Shown: positions 15,928-25,467, counted from the first letter of the stretch. The stretch: DNA of 64,000 nucleotides from Aquiflexum lacus (GCF_015476655.1 NZ_JABFHF010000023.1:1-64000), one strand, 5' to 3'. A program made the numbers and translations. Notes: generated by a model from the letters alone, not told the origin.

Positions 15928-18390
15928 ATGGAAAAGTGGTTAAAGGAAATTATGCCGGTTATGGCCGTCGAAAACGGATGTCTGCTCTCCAAACAGGGAG
16001 ATGTGACAAGGGCATTTGATTTGGAACTGCCCGAGCTGTTCACACTCAGTGACAGGGATTACGAAGCTTTCCATCAGGCCTGGGTCAAGGCTTTGAAGGT
16101 GTTGCCAAGACATTCTGTTTTTCATAAGCAGGATTGGTTTGTGAATACCGGCCATCAGGGGGATTTTGGTAAAACCCCCGGATTTCTATCACAGAGCAGC
16201 GAGCGCCATTTCCATGAAAGGCCATACCTCGATCACCGCTGCCATGTATTTCTGACCAAAAAACCGGCAGATAGGAAAGCGGGAAGCAGCATGTTTTCCA
16301 GCCTGATCAGGGGAAACCTGATACCTGTTGATGTGCTGGATGCCGTGTCGGTCCAGGAATTCCTTGATTCCTGTGGGCAGTTCCAGAGAATATTGGAGGA
16401 CAGCGGATTTGTGAAACTGAAAGCTTTCGGGGACAGTGACATCCTGAGCAGTAAGGAAAGTTCTGGGCTGGTGGAAAAGTATTGCAGCCTGCAGGAACAT
16501 GAGGGAGAAAGATTTGTCTATGATATCAGTCTGAAGGACACACTGCGTATAGGAAACAAAAAATGCAGGCTGTTTACTTTGGGGGAGGCAGATGACCTTC
16601 CACTGCTCTGTGGCAGCAGGATAGATTATGACAGGTACTGCACTGATAGGACTAGATTCAGTGTGGGTTTTGCATCCACGCTCGGGCAGTTGCTTCCCTG
16701 TAACCATATTTACAATCAGTATATTTTTCTGGATGATCCTGCACAGACCATCAAAAAACTGGAAAGCAAGAGACTGAGGCTTCAGTCCCTTGCTGCATAT
16801 AGCCGTGAAAACCTTATTGCCAGGGATGCCGCCAATGATTTTCTCAATGAAGCCATAGGGGAACAGCGGTTGCCGGTCAAAGCCCATTTCAATGTCCTGA
16901 CCTGGACAGAAGAAAAGGATCAGTTGAAGGAAATCAAAAACATGGTTTCGTCCGCCCTTGCCCAGATGGATGCAGTGGCCAAAGAGGAGACCATCGGCGC
17001 ACCCCAGATATTCTGGGCAGGGATTCCCGGGAATGCGGCCGATTTCCCCATGAATGATACCTTTGACACCTTTTTGGAGCATGCCACCTGTTTTCTGAAC
17101 CTGGAAACCAGCTACAGATCTTCCCTAAGTCCCGTTGGCATCAGGTTGGGGGACAGGCTCACGGGAAGGCCCGTGCATGTGGATATTTCAGATGAGCCTG
17201 TCAAAAGAGGGGTATGCACCAACCGCAACAAATTCATATTGGGACCTTCGGGAAGCGGCAAATCCTTTTTCACCAACCACATGGTACGCTCATATTATGA
17301 ACAGGGAACACATGTGGTGCTGGTGGATGTGGGCCACAGTTATAAGGGGCTTTGTGATCTGGTGGGCGGCTATTATTTCACCTACAATGAAAAAAGCCCG
17401 ATCCGGTTCAATCCCTTTTATATAGGCAAAGGTGACAATCTGGATACGGAGAAAAAAGAAAGCATCAAGACCCTGTTGCTGGCCCTCTGGAAAAAAGATG
17501 ATGAGACCTTCAACAGGAGTGAATACGTGGCCCTGTCAAATGCACTTCAGCTTTACTATGAACACCTTGGAAAAAATCCACATATTTTCCCCTGCTTCAA
17601 CTCATTTTATGAGTTTTTAAGAGATTTATTTGTAAAGGTTCTGGAATCGGAAAAGGTAAAGGACAGGGATTTTGATATCGGCAATTTCCTGTATGTGCTC
17701 AGGCCATATTACAGGGACGGGGAATTTGATTACCTGCTGAATGCGACTGAAAATCTGGAACTGCTTCAGGAACGCTTTATTGTTTTTGAACTGGACAACA
17801 TCAAAGACCACCCGATCCTATTCCCTGTGGTGACCATCATCATCATGGAGGTTTTTATCAACAAGATGAGAAAGCTCAAAGGGATAAGGAAAATGATCTT
17901 GATAGAGGAGGCATGGAAGGCCATAGCCAAAGAAGGAATGGCCGAATACATCAAATATCTTTTCAAAACTGTGAGGAAATTTTTTGGGGAGGCCATTGTG
18001 GTCACCCAGGAAGTGGAGGACATCATCAGTTCCCCGGTGGTCAAACAGGCCATCATCAACAATTCGGACTGCAAGATCCTATTGGACCAGTCCAAATATC
18101 AGAACAAGTTTGACGGGATACAGGAGCTGTTGGGGCTAACCGAAAAGGAAAAGGCTCTTGTGCTTTCTGTCAACCGGGCCAATGATCCGGCAAGAAAATA
18201 CAAGGAAGTGTTCATCAGCCTTGGAGGGATGGTTTCCAAGGTTTACAGGACAGAGGTGTCACTGGAGGAATACCTGGTCTATACCACAGAAGAAAGCGAA
18301 AAGGTGAAGGTCAGCGAATATGCTGAACGGTTTGGATCAATCCAAAAAGGAATCGAAGTGTTGGCATCAGAACTCAGACAGGCAAAATGA
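15928..18390 (+). CDS. traG: TraG-type VirB4-like conjugation ATPase
   Basis: This 820-residue protein has a TraG N-terminal domain (MPVMAVENGCLLSKQGDVTR) and a C-terminal motor with Walker A GPSGSGKS at residues 439-446 and Walker B ILIEEAW near residues 657-663. A NNSDCKILLDQ arginine-finger-side segment follows. The length is normal for Bacteroidetes TraG. It energises assembly of the transfer channel at the inner membrane. Note that Bacteroidetes TraG is VirB4-like, not the VirD4 coupling protein. The last four bases overlap the next gene (ATGA). Confidence 0.92.
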   Translation: MEKWLKEIMPVMAVENGCLLSKQGDVTRAFDLELPELFTLSDRDYEAFHQAWVKALKVLPRHSVFHKQDWFVNTGHQGDFGKTPGFLSQSSERHFHERPYLDHRCHVFLTKKPADRKAGSSMFSSLIRGNLIPVDVLDAVSVQEFLDSCGQFQRILEDSGFVKLKAFGDSDILSSKESSGLVEKYCSLQEHEGERFVYDISLKDTLRIGNKKCRLFTLGEADDLPLLCGSRIDYDRYCTDRTRFSVGFASTLGQLLPCNHIYNQYIFLDDPAQTIKKLESKRLRLQSLAAYSRENLIARDAANDFLNEAIGEQRLPVKAHFNVLTWTEEKDQLKEIKNMVSSALAQMDAVAKEETIGAPQIFWAGIPGNAADFPMNDTFDTFLEHATCFLNLETSYRSSLSPVGIRLGDRLTGRPVHVDISDEPVKRGVCTNRNKFILGPSGSGKSFFTNHMVRSYYEQGTHVVLVDVGHSYKGLCDLVGGYYFTYNEKSPIRFNPFYIGKGDNLDTEKKESIKTLLLALWKKDDETFNRSEYVALSNALQLYYEHLGKNPHIFPCFNSFYEFLRDLFVKVLESEKVKDRDFDIGNFLYVLRPYYRDGEFDYLLNATENLELLQERFIVFELDNIKDHPILFPVVTIIIMEVFINKMRKLKGIRKMILIEEAWKAIAKEGMAEYIKYLFKTVRKFFGEAIVVTQEVEDIISSPVVKQAIINNSDCKILLDQSKYQNKFDGIQELLGLTEKEKALVLSVNRANDPARKYKEVFISLGGMVSKVYRTEVSLEEYLVYTTEESEKVKVSEYAERFGSIQKGIEVLASELRQAK

Positions 18391-19079
18391 TGAAGAAACA
18401 AATCAAAATCATAGTCGCCACCCTGGTACTTGTCTTTTCAACTGTGCCTCAGCAATACAGTGAGGCGGCAGTACCTGTTGCGATCTTAAAGATCATTGAA
18501 GCAGGGGTCAAAAAAGTGATCGTTGCGGTAGACCTACAGATACAGCGGCAGCAGAACAGGATCATCTGGCTACAGAATGCCCAAAAAGTGATAGAAAACA
18601 CCATGTCCAAACTCCGCCTTGATGAAATCAGCGAATGGACAGACAGGCAGCGGGACCTGTACAGCAACTATTTTGATGAACTGAACAGGGTGAAATCACT
18701 GATCGCATACTACCGAAGGGTAAAGGAAATCACAGAGATGCAGACAAGGATGGTGTTGGAATACCAAAGGGTTTGGAGGGTCATCGGTAAGGACGGGAAT
18801 TTTACGGACAGTGAAAGATTGTATATGGGAAAAGTGTACTCGGGAATGCTGGTGGAATCGGCCAAAAACATAGAGCAGATGCTAATGGTCGTCAATTCCT
18901 TCAGGGTCCAGATGAGTGATGCCCAAAGACTTGAGATCATCCATAAGGTAGGAAACAGTGTTGAAATCAACCTTTATGACCTGCTGGCATTTAACAGGCA
19001 GAACGCCATGATCAGTCTTAGCAGGAGCAGGGAACAGGCTTCCCTTGAAACCACCAAAGAGTTGTACGGAATCAAATAG
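18387..19079 (+). CDS. Exported helical conjugation protein, first of three paralogues
   Basis: The 230-residue protein has a signal peptide (to about residue 27, SEAA), then long amphipathic helices containing LQNAQKVIENTMSKL and YMGKVYSGMLVESAKNIEQM. It shares the pattern YMG-VY near two thirds of its length, followed by a Leu/Ile-rich helix and a -M-DAQRLEIIHKV- segment, with the genes at 19094 and 19719. The overlap with traG indicates translational coupling. In position and size it corresponds to TraI/VirB5-like minor pilus proteins of Bacteroidota clusters; this assignment is tentative. Confidence 0.65.
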   Translation: MMKKQIKIIVATLVLVFSTVPQQYSEAAVPVAILKIIEAGVKKVIVAVDLQIQRQQNRIIWLQNAQKVIENTMSKLRLDEISEWTDRQRDLYSNYFDELNRVKSLIAYYRRVKEITEMQTRMVLEYQRVWRVIGKDGNFTDSERLYMGKVYSGMLVESAKNIEQMLMVVNSFRVQMSDAQRLEIIHKVGNSVEINLYDLLAFNRQNAMISLSRSREQASLETTKELYGIK

Positions 19080-19093
19080 ACCAATAGTATAGA

Positions 19094-19735
19094 ATGAAGA
19101 AAACAGTATTGCTTATTGTATTGGCGGTTTTGTCTGCTGAAAGCCTTATGGCCCAGAACTTTGATGAATGGTGGAGGCAGAAAGAGACCAAGAAGAGGTA
19201 CCTCTTGGAGCAGATCGTTGCCCTGAAGGTGTATACCAATACAGCTTGGAAATGCTATGAGACCGCAAGGGCCGGGCTTGGTGTAATTGGGGAGATCAAA
19301 GAGGGGGATTTCAATATCCACAGTGATCACTTCGGAAAGCTAAGAAAAATCAGCCCAACAGTATCTGCCTATTCCAGGCTTGCCGAAATCATAAAACTTC
19401 AGTCCGGTATTGTCTCGCTTAAATCCAGGAATTCAGTAATGGACATGGAGTTTCTGGACAATAAAGAGAGGGACTTCGCAAGCGGATTTTTCAATAGAAT
19501 CATTACGGAGAGCATGGTGAACCTGTCCTTGCTGACCTCCCTGTTGACCGACAGTGCACTGGAAATGACAGATAGGGAAAGGCTCGATAGGATAGAGGGT
19601 ATTTATACTAAAATGCTGGAAACCTATTCATTTGCGCTGATTTTGGACAATGACCTGAGAGGGCTGTCAGCAGAAAGAAGAAAGGAACAGGAGGAAATTA
19701 AAAGAATGGAGGAAAATTATGGCATTGTACAATAA
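19094..19735 (+). CDS. Exported helical conjugation protein, second of three paralogues
   Basis: The 213-residue protein has a signal peptide ending in LMAQ (about residue 19) followed by a helical periplasmic domain. Shared features with the next gene are the sequence GDFNIH (here near residue 74; GNFNIH in the next gene) and the pattern MTDRERLDRIEGIYTKM near residues 157-173. It probably belongs to a VirB5/TrbJ-like group of periplasmic channel parts. The 3' end overlaps the next gene by 17 bases, a tight operon arrangement. Automated pipelines sometimes label such proteins TerB-like, but no tellurite function is supported here. Confidence 0.62.
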   Translation: MKKTVLLIVLAVLSAESLMAQNFDEWWRQKETKKRYLLEQIVALKVYTNTAWKCYETARAGLGVIGEIKEGDFNIHSDHFGKLRKISPTVSAYSRLAEIIKLQSGIVSLKSRNSVMDMEFLDNKERDFASGFFNRIITESMVNLSLLTSLLTDSALEMTDRERLDRIEGIYTKMLETYSFALILDNDLRGLSAERRKEQEEIKRMEENYGIVQ

Positions 19736-20378
19736 GTTGATCAACATAAGTCTTGCAATTGGTTTGGGTGCTTTTCTGATCTGCTTCAATCCGGTCAGGA
19801 CAGTTGCCCAAGTAGAGGAGGCGGCACAATTGCTTCTCAATGTGGAAAAACTGGCACAGTTGCAACAGATTCTAAGGGATCTTGAAAGAGGATATACAAT
19901 TATGAACCAGGGCCTTGGTAAGGTCAAGGACTTATCAGAAGGCAATTTCAACATCCACAGAATTTTTCTGGATGCACTGATGCAGGTCAGTCCCGCAGTA
20001 AGGAATTACCACAGAGTACCTGCCATTATTGATTATCAGCTCAGGTTGGTAAGGGAATACAGAAATGCATTTGATTTTTACCGGAGGTCAGGGGTTTTTG
20101 ACATCGATGAAATTGAATATATGGGCAGGGTATATAACAGGCTTTTTCAGAACAGTCTCCGGAATCTGGATGACCTGGTGATGGTACTGACAGCGAACAG
20201 TCTGAGAATGGGAGATGATGAAAGGATGCAATCCATAGACAGGATTTTCAGTGATATGGAAGATAAACTCAGTTTCCTGAGGGTCTTTAATGAAGGTGCC
20301 AGTTTGCTGGCTTTGCAGCGGGGAAAAGAGGTGAGGGAAAACAATCTGTTGGAGGACCTTCACGGTCTGCCAAAATAA
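19719..20378 (+). CDS. Exported helical conjugation protein, third of three paralogues
   Basis: The 219-residue protein has a signal peptide (LAIGLGAFLICFNPVRTVAQ) followed by helices EEAAQLLLNVEKLAQLQQIL, then GNFNIHR, and IEYMGRVYNRLFQNSLRNLDD. These align by eye with the two preceding proteins, suggesting tandem duplication followed by divergence. It starts inside the end of the previous gene and is followed 10 bases later by traJ. A VirB5-like role, as a tip or adaptor of the transfer channel, is inferred from size, export and position next to the VirB6-like TraJ. Confidence 0.62.
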   Translation: MALYNKLINISLAIGLGAFLICFNPVRTVAQVEEAAQLLLNVEKLAQLQQILRDLERGYTIMNQGLGKVKDLSEGNFNIHRIFLDALMQVSPAVRNYHRVPAIIDYQLRLVREYRNAFDFYRRSGVFDIDEIEYMGRVYNRLFQNSLRNLDDLVMVLTANSLRMGDDERMQSIDRIFSDMEDKLSFLRVFNEGASLLALQRGKEVRENNLLEDLHGLPK

Positions 20379-20388
20379 GAACGTAATT

Positions 20389-21609
20389 ATGTCCAGATAT
20401 TTGAAATATACTTTTGCCATGATGAAGGGACTGCTGCTTCCCATGGCAGCAAATGCCCAGCAAATTAATGTTGACATCAGGGGACTGAATGGGATACTGG
20501 ATCAACTGTATGCAGAAATGATCCCCCTTTCAAGTCAGCTTATCGGGGTCGGGCAGGGAATTGCGGGATTTGCCGCAACATGGTATATCGCATCCAGGGT
20601 TTGGAGGAGTATTTCCAATGCCGAACCCGTTGATTTTTATCCACTGTTCAGACCTTTTGTTATCGGTTTTGCCATTATGGTTTTCCCCTCGGTGCTTTCA
20701 CTTATCAACGGTGTAATGCAGCCCACGGTCCGTGGTACAGCATCCATGGTAGAGAATTCCGACAGGGCCATCAGGGTATTGCTGGAAAGAAAGCAACAAG
20801 CGGTAAAGGATAGCAGGTATTGGCAGATGTATGTTGGGGAAACTGAACACGGTGACAGGGAGAAATGGCTGAAATATACACAGGGACTTTCAGAAGATGC
20901 TCCGGTCCCAAACGAAGGTTTCTGGGAAAGTATCAGCAACGGTTTTGCATTTGCAGGAGCAAAGATGTCATATGGTTTCAGAAATTCCATCAAACAAGGT
21001 TTGAGTGAAATACTCAGGATTCTCTTCGAGGCAGCTTCCCTGTGCATCAATACACTCAGAACCTTCCAATTGGTGGTGCTGGCCATTCTTGGCCCTTTGG
21101 TCTTCGGGCTTGCTGTTTTTGATGGCTTTCAACATACCTTGACTGTCTGGCTTGCCCGGTATATCAATGTATTCCTATGGCTTCCGGTGGCCAATATTTT
21201 CGGGGCGATCATAGGAAAGGTTCAGGAAAAGATGCTGGAACTGGATATTTCACAGATAAACCAGGGAGGGGATACTTTTTTTACGGCAACCGATACAGGT
21301 TACCTGATCTTCATGATCATCGGGATCATCGGCTACTTTACCGTGCCTTCAGTTTCCAATTATATAGTCCATGCAGCTTCAGGAGGTGCTTTGCCCCATA
21401 AGGTTACCGGAATTTTCAGTGGCGGAACAATCAAAACATTGGCTATGGCCGGAACAGGGGCAGGACTGGCTGTAAAAGGAGCGGGAATGGTTGCCGACAA
21501 GTTCGGGGACGCAGGGAGAATATCCCAAAGCATGTCATCCCATGGGACCTCATCCGGATATTTCAGGGAAGGGGGATATATGGGCAATAAAATCCAGGGA
21601 AATCCATAA
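20389..21609 (+). CDS. traJ: TraJ, VirB6-like polytopic conjugation protein
   Basis: The 406-residue protein has an N-terminal signal-like helix, then five or more membrane segments, including IAGFAATWYIASRVWRSISN, LFRPFVIGFAIMVFPSVLSL, FQLVVLAILGPLVFGLAVF and FMIIGIIGYFTVPSVSNY. The sequence AEPVDFYPLFRPF and the conserved LGPLVFG segment mark the TraJ family of Bacteroidetes elements. The C-terminal Gly-rich tail is likely periplasmic or disordered. It forms the inner-membrane channel with TraG and TraK. Confidence 0.87.
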   Translation: MSRYLKYTFAMMKGLLLPMAANAQQINVDIRGLNGILDQLYAEMIPLSSQLIGVGQGIAGFAATWYIASRVWRSISNAEPVDFYPLFRPFVIGFAIMVFPSVLSLINGVMQPTVRGTASMVENSDRAIRVLLERKQQAVKDSRYWQMYVGETEHGDREKWLKYTQGLSEDAPVPNEGFWESISNGFAFAGAKMSYGFRNSIKQGLSEILRILFEAASLCINTLRTFQLVVLAILGPLVFGLAVFDGFQHTLTVWLARYINVFLWLPVANIFGAIIGKVQEKMLELDISQINQGGDTFFTATDTGYLIFMIIGIIGYFTVPSVSNYIVHAASGGALPHKVTGIFSGGTIKTLAMAGTGAGLAVKGAGMVADKFGDAGRISQSMSSHGTSSGYFREGGYMGNKIQGNP

Positions 21610-21624
21610 TTAAACAGATCCAGC

Positions 21625-22242
21625 ATGTTCACAAAAGCAAAAAACATAGAAACCACATTTAGGCAGATCAGGATTTTCACCATGATGGTGATCATGGGAT
21701 GTATGTTGCTCTGCGGGTTTGTTCTCTTCAAAAGCTATCAAACAGTAAGCAGCCTTCAGGATAAGATCTACATTTTGGCAGACGGCAAAGTGCTGGAAGC
21801 ATTTGCATCGGGAAGGAATGAAAACATCATCGTGGAGGCAAGGGATCATGTGATTACTTTCCACAGATATTTTTTCAGTCTTGATCCCGATGACAAAGCC
21901 ATTAGTGAAAACATCTCCAAGGCCCTGTATCTGGCAGACGGTTCTGCCAAAAAGCAATATGACAACCTGAAGGAGAGAAGCTATTTCAGCAATATCATCT
22001 CTGCAAATATCAGTCAGACCATCAAAGCTGACAGTGTTAACATTGAAATTGGCCAATACCCTTTCCATTTCAAATTCTATGGAAAGCAGACGATTACAAG
22101 GGCAAGTTCGGTGGTTGAGCGGATCCTGGTCACGGAGGGATACCTGAGGAATGTTTCGAGAAGCGATCACAATCCCCATGGGCTTTTGATAGAAAAATGG
22201 AGAACCCTAGAAAACAGGGACCTAAGCGTCAAAAACAGATGA
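21625..22242 (+). CDS. traK: TraK, VirB8-like conjugation protein
   Basis: The 205-residue protein has an N-terminal cytoplasmic stretch, one membrane helix (MVIMGCMLLCGFVLFKSYQ, about residues 23-41) and a periplasmic domain. It contains RDHVITFHRYFFSLDPDDK and IEIGQYPFHFKFYGKQTITR, both diagnostic of the TraK family. VirB8-like proteins nucleate the channel in the inner membrane. It is 16 bases from traJ and 8 bases from the next small gene. Confidence 0.9.
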   Translation: MFTKAKNIETTFRQIRIFTMMVIMGCMLLCGFVLFKSYQTVSSLQDKIYILADGKVLEAFASGRNENIIVEARDHVITFHRYFFSLDPDDKAISENISKALYLADGSAKKQYDNLKERSYFSNIISANISQTIKADSVNIEIGQYPFHFKFYGKQTITRASSVVERILVTEGYLRNVSRSDHNPHGLLIEKWRTLENRDLSVKNR

Positions 22243-22249
22243 GATTGAT

Positions 22250-22408
22250 ATGAAAGCTATGCAAAGGATAATGAATACAGTGGCAGGTTGGGTAGGGGTA
22301 AAGTTCAACAACCTGACCGTTCGGAGGAAGAAGCTCATCGTATTGCTTTTGACCCTTTTGATGGGCCTTTACTGGATCAGCATAGTGATTAAGGGTGAGG
22401 GGATTTAA
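22250..22408 (+). CDS. Small TraL-like single-pass membrane protein
   Basis: A 52-residue frame starts at ATG 22250. It has a basic N-terminal part ending TVRRKKL followed by one strongly hydrophobic helix (IVLLLTLLMGLYWISIVI) and a short tail KGEGI. The position between traK and traM is that of traL in Bacteroidetes elements, although TraL is normally longer and has more than one helix. The frame has good coding character and only seven bases separate it from traK. Confidence 0.55.
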   Translation: MKAMQRIMNTVAGWVGVKFNNLTVRRKKLIVLLLTLLMGLYWISIVIKGEGI

Positions 22409-22496
22409 GAAAAACAGGGATTGATCAAAGTCAGGTTTTGGCCAGAAAGGAAGGAACCATTTAAGGAAAAGAAATAATCAACAAACAATAAATTAT

Positions 22497-23789
22497 ATGG
22501 AACAGATGACAGAAAAATGGAAGCGGGACAGGAAGTTCTATACCATCATGCCTTTATTGGTTTTTCCCTTTCTGAGTATGGGCTTTTGGGCACTGGGAGG
22601 CGGGAAAGGTACGGATAATTTGGGCAAGGAAGAATTGGAGATTGGATTCAACACAGAACTCCCACAGGTTGCAGGAAACCCTTTATTGGAAACAGGAAAA
22701 CTGGCTTATTATGAAAAGGCCGCCCAGGATTCCCTGAAAAGAATGGAGCAGATCAAAAATGATCCCTACAGAAAAATGGCCTATATGATTCCTGATGAAC
22801 CGGATTCGGAATACGGAAACCCGGATAAGAAAAGCAGCATCGGAGCAAAGCAAGGAATATATACAGGTCCCGGTGAAATTGATCCAAATGAAGCAATGGT
22901 CATGGAAAAACTCAAACAACTGAACGAGGTGTTGGAAAAGGGAAGTGTTATGGAAGCTCCAAAGGAAAAGGAATATTTTAAACCAGAACCACTTTCCATA
23001 GACCATGACCTGGACCGGTTGGAGCAGATGATGTCGATGATGAACAGGGGAAATCAGGGAGAAGATCCGGAAATGAAAGAGATCAAAAATATCCTTGAAA
23101 ACATCCTGGATATTCAACATCCAGAAAGAGTTGCCCAAAGGATTAACGAAGCGAAAGAATCCAACATGAAAAATATCCATACGGTAATGAAAGATCAGGA
23201 CGAGGGTGTTTTTTCAGGATTGTCCAGAACATATCCGGACAACCATAGAATTCCCATTGAAGCTCTAAACCAAAACGGATTCTACTCGATGGAAAACGAC
23301 GGCACTGACCCAATGGGTGCCAATTCCATCCGTGCCGTTGTTCATGAAACCCAGACCCTGGTTTCAGGCACCACTGTCAAACTGAGACTGCTGGAGCAGG
23401 TCAGGATTGATGGCATGCTTATTCCCAAGGACCATTTTGTGTACGGCACAGCCTCCCTCAACGGGGAGCGTCTTAAAATCAACATCCAAAATATCAGGAT
23501 GGGGGAATACATCATGCCTGTTTCCCTGAACCTATTTGATTCCGATGGCCTGGAGGGGATCTATGTTCCCGGAGCCATTTCCAGGGATGCGGTAAAGCAG
23601 TCAGGTGATCAGGCCATTCAGGGATTCGGTATCAATACCTTCAATCCCACATTGGAAGCCCAAGCTGCCAGTTCGGGAATAGAAACCGCAAGAAACCTGC
23701 TCAGCAAAAAGATGAAGCTGATCAAAGTGACCGTCAAAGCAGGCTATCAGGTCTGGCTGCTGGATGAAAAACAACATGGGAAACATTGA
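22497..23789 (+). CDS. traM: TraM, VirB10-like conjugation protein
   Basis: The 430-residue protein has a basic N-terminus, one membrane helix (FYTIMPLLVFPFLSMGFWAL, residues 14-33) and a long charged linker. The C-terminal TraM domain contains RAVVHETQTLVSGTTVKLRL, GMLIPKDHFVYG and SDGLEGIYVPGAISRDAVKQ. VirB10-like proteins link inner and outer membrane parts of the channel. The start at ATG 22497 is supported by the upstream spacing; the next in-frame Met lies three codons later. The gap before it (88 bases) holds no other feature. Confidence 0.9.
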   Translation: MEQMTEKWKRDRKFYTIMPLLVFPFLSMGFWALGGGKGTDNLGKEELEIGFNTELPQVAGNPLLETGKLAYYEKAAQDSLKRMEQIKNDPYRKMAYMIPDEPDSEYGNPDKKSSIGAKQGIYTGPGEIDPNEAMVMEKLKQLNEVLEKGSVMEAPKEKEYFKPEPLSIDHDLDRLEQMMSMMNRGNQGEDPEMKEIKNILENILDIQHPERVAQRINEAKESNMKNIHTVMKDQDEGVFSGLSRTYPDNHRIPIEALNQNGFYSMENDGTDPMGANSIRAVVHETQTLVSGTTVKLRLLEQVRIDGMLIPKDHFVYGTASLNGERLKINIQNIRMGEYIMPVSLNLFDSDGLEGIYVPGAISRDAVKQSGDQAIQGFGINTFNPTLEAQAASSGIETARNLLSKKMKLIKVTVKAGYQVWLLDEKQHGKH

Positions 23790-23802
23790 AAAATAGGAAA
23801 TT

Positions 23803-24639
23803 ATGAAATGTAAAATATTTTGGTTTTGTGCCACTATCATGGTACTGACCATTTCAAATGGATTTGCCCAACAAAGTATTCAGGAAATCAAAAGTATCAA
23901 ACCGCTTGAACTGGCAATCACGGACAAAAAGACGACCAACCTGATATTTCCCTTTGCAGTCAGGAGTGTGGACCGGGGAAACAATGAGGTGTTGGTCCAA
24001 AAGGCAAATAAGGTAGAAAACATACTTCAGTTAAAGGCAGCTTCGGGGTATTTTGAAAACACCAATCTCACGGTTATTACCTCAGACGGAAAGCTGTATT
24101 CATTTCTGTTATATTATCAATCTGACCCTGTTTCGCTCAATCTTTCAATTGGAGAGCAAGATAAAAACACCCTGGCAAGTTTTACCGATCCAAAGGATGA
24201 TGATAGGCTTTCAAGGGCATTTATGGAAAGGATAGCAGTCAAAAAAAGGACAATCGGGGGAGTAAGGGATCACAGATTCGGTATGGATCTCACCCTGAAA
24301 GGAATATACATCCATGAAGACAGGCTCTTTTTTCAACTTGAAATCAATAACAGGACTTTCATCAAATACGATGTCGGTCAGTTCAGGGTGTATATCAGGG
24401 ATCTGAGAAAAACCAAAAGGACAGCTTCACAGGAGATTGAAATCATTCAGGAAAGGGTCAGCGGAAACACCAGGAATGTCCCCGGATTTTCGGATCGGAC
24501 AATTGTGTTTGAGCTTCAGAAGTTTACCATTCCTGACAAAAAATACCTAAGCATTGAATTTTTGGAAGACAACGGTGGGAGGCATCTCCATTTAAAAGTT
24601 AAAAACAGAAAACTCATTCAGGCACTTCCTGTCTGGTAG
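23803..24639 (+). CDS. traN: TraN, DUF4138 VirB9-like conjugation protein
   Basis: The 278-residue protein has a signal peptide ending FAQQ. TraN hallmarks follow: ITDKKTTNLIFPFAVRSVDRG, then LQLKAASGYFENTNLTVITSDGK, then GVRDHRFGMDLTLKGIYIHE. TraN is the outer-membrane-associated VirB9-like component. It is 13 bases from traM. The TraO, TraP and TraQ genes that normally follow it in CTnDOT are not found downstream here. Confidence 0.9.
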   Translation: MKCKIFWFCATIMVLTISNGFAQQSIQEIKSIKPLELAITDKKTTNLIFPFAVRSVDRGNNEVLVQKANKVENILQLKAASGYFENTNLTVITSDGKLYSFLLYYQSDPVSLNLSIGEQDKNTLASFTDPKDDDRLSRAFMERIAVKKRTIGGVRDHRFGMDLTLKGIYIHEDRLFFQLEINNRTFIKYDVGQFRVYIRDLRKTKRTASQEIEIIQERVSGNTRNVPGFSDRTIVFELQKFTIPDKKYLSIEFLEDNGGRHLHLKVKNRKLIQALPVW

Positions 24640-24687
24640 AAATACTGCATCCACTTTCCCGGATATCAAACATTAAATAACAAGATC

Positions 24688-25467
24688 ATGAATGAACAGA
24701 ATTATGATTACCTCAAAAACCAGGTTAAATACACAGGTTTTGGGGAGGGACTTGAAAATCAGCTCAAAGAGAAAATGGTGCAGGGTGAACCAACATTCAC
24801 AATCCGGCACAACACGGAGTTTGGGAATGACAAAATGACTTCAGACCTGCATTTCCGCAAATCGGATCAGACCGACATGTATTTTTTTAACAAGTATGAC
24901 ACGAGCCTGAAAAAGGGTAATGAGGATATCGAAATGAAGCAGACATTCTATATCGGAAAGGAAAACAACATTACCCTGAAGGAGGCTTACAACCTGATGG
25001 ACGGTAGGTCTGTAAACAAGGACCTTGTCAACAGAGAAGGGGAGAAATACAATGCCTGGTTACAGTTGAATTTCAAGGAAACCGATTCGAATGGAAACTT
25101 CAAGCCAAAGCAGTTCCATGAAAACTATGGATTTGACCTTGAGAAGGCTTTGGAAAAACACCCAATCAAGGAATTGTCAAGTCCAGAGGACAAAGACAGG
25201 CTGATGGATTCCCTGAAAAAAGGGAACAGGCAGTCCGTCACTTTCAAGGATGGGGATGATGAACAAAAGCGTTTTGTTGAAGCCTCCCCTCAGTTTAAGT
25301 CCATCAATGTCTATGACCAGAGCCAGAATAGGATCGGACGCAACAATAACCAAAAAGAATCCCAGAGTAAATCGGAAAAAAAAGGGATGAAAGAAGGAGC
25401 GTCCAATGATTCAGGGGATGGTCATGGGGCGAAGGTGAAATCCAGAAAAAAAGTTAAAGTAAGCTGA
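24688..25467 (+). CDS. DUF3945-like element protein
   Basis: This 259-residue soluble protein contains LVNREGEKYNAWLQLNF and QFHENYGFDLEKALEKHPIKEL, a signature I associate with DUF3945-type repeats in Bacteroidota plasmid and element proteins; the domain call is from memory. The C-terminal 50 residues are lysine- and serine-rich and disordered. Larger relatives carry topoisomerase or relaxase-associated domains; none is visible in this short protein. It has its own start 48 bases after traN and may belong to the same transcript. A role in DNA processing is a guess. Confidence 0.6.
   Translation: MNEQNYDYLKNQVKYTGFGEGLENQLKEKMVQGEPTFTIRHNTEFGNDKMTSDLHFRKSDQTDMYFFNKYDTSLKKGNEDIEMKQTFYIGKENNITLKEAYNLMDGRSVNKDLVNREGEKYNAWLQLNFKETDSNGNFKPKQFHENYGFDLEKALEKHPIKELSSPEDKDRLMDSLKKGNRQSVTFKDGDDEQKRFVEASPQFKSINVYDQSQNRIGRNNNQKESQSKSEKKGMKEGASNDSGDGHGAKVKSRKKVKVS

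Noticed and set aside
16189-17082. Long minus-strand open frame of 297 residues
   Set aside because: It is antisense to traG and shows no domain; it is a shadow of the high-GC coding sequence.
19094-19735. Tellurite resistance (TerB) label for the second helical conjugation protein
   Set aside because: No TerB acid-cluster motif is visible; the signal peptide and paralogy to neighbours point to a transfer role.
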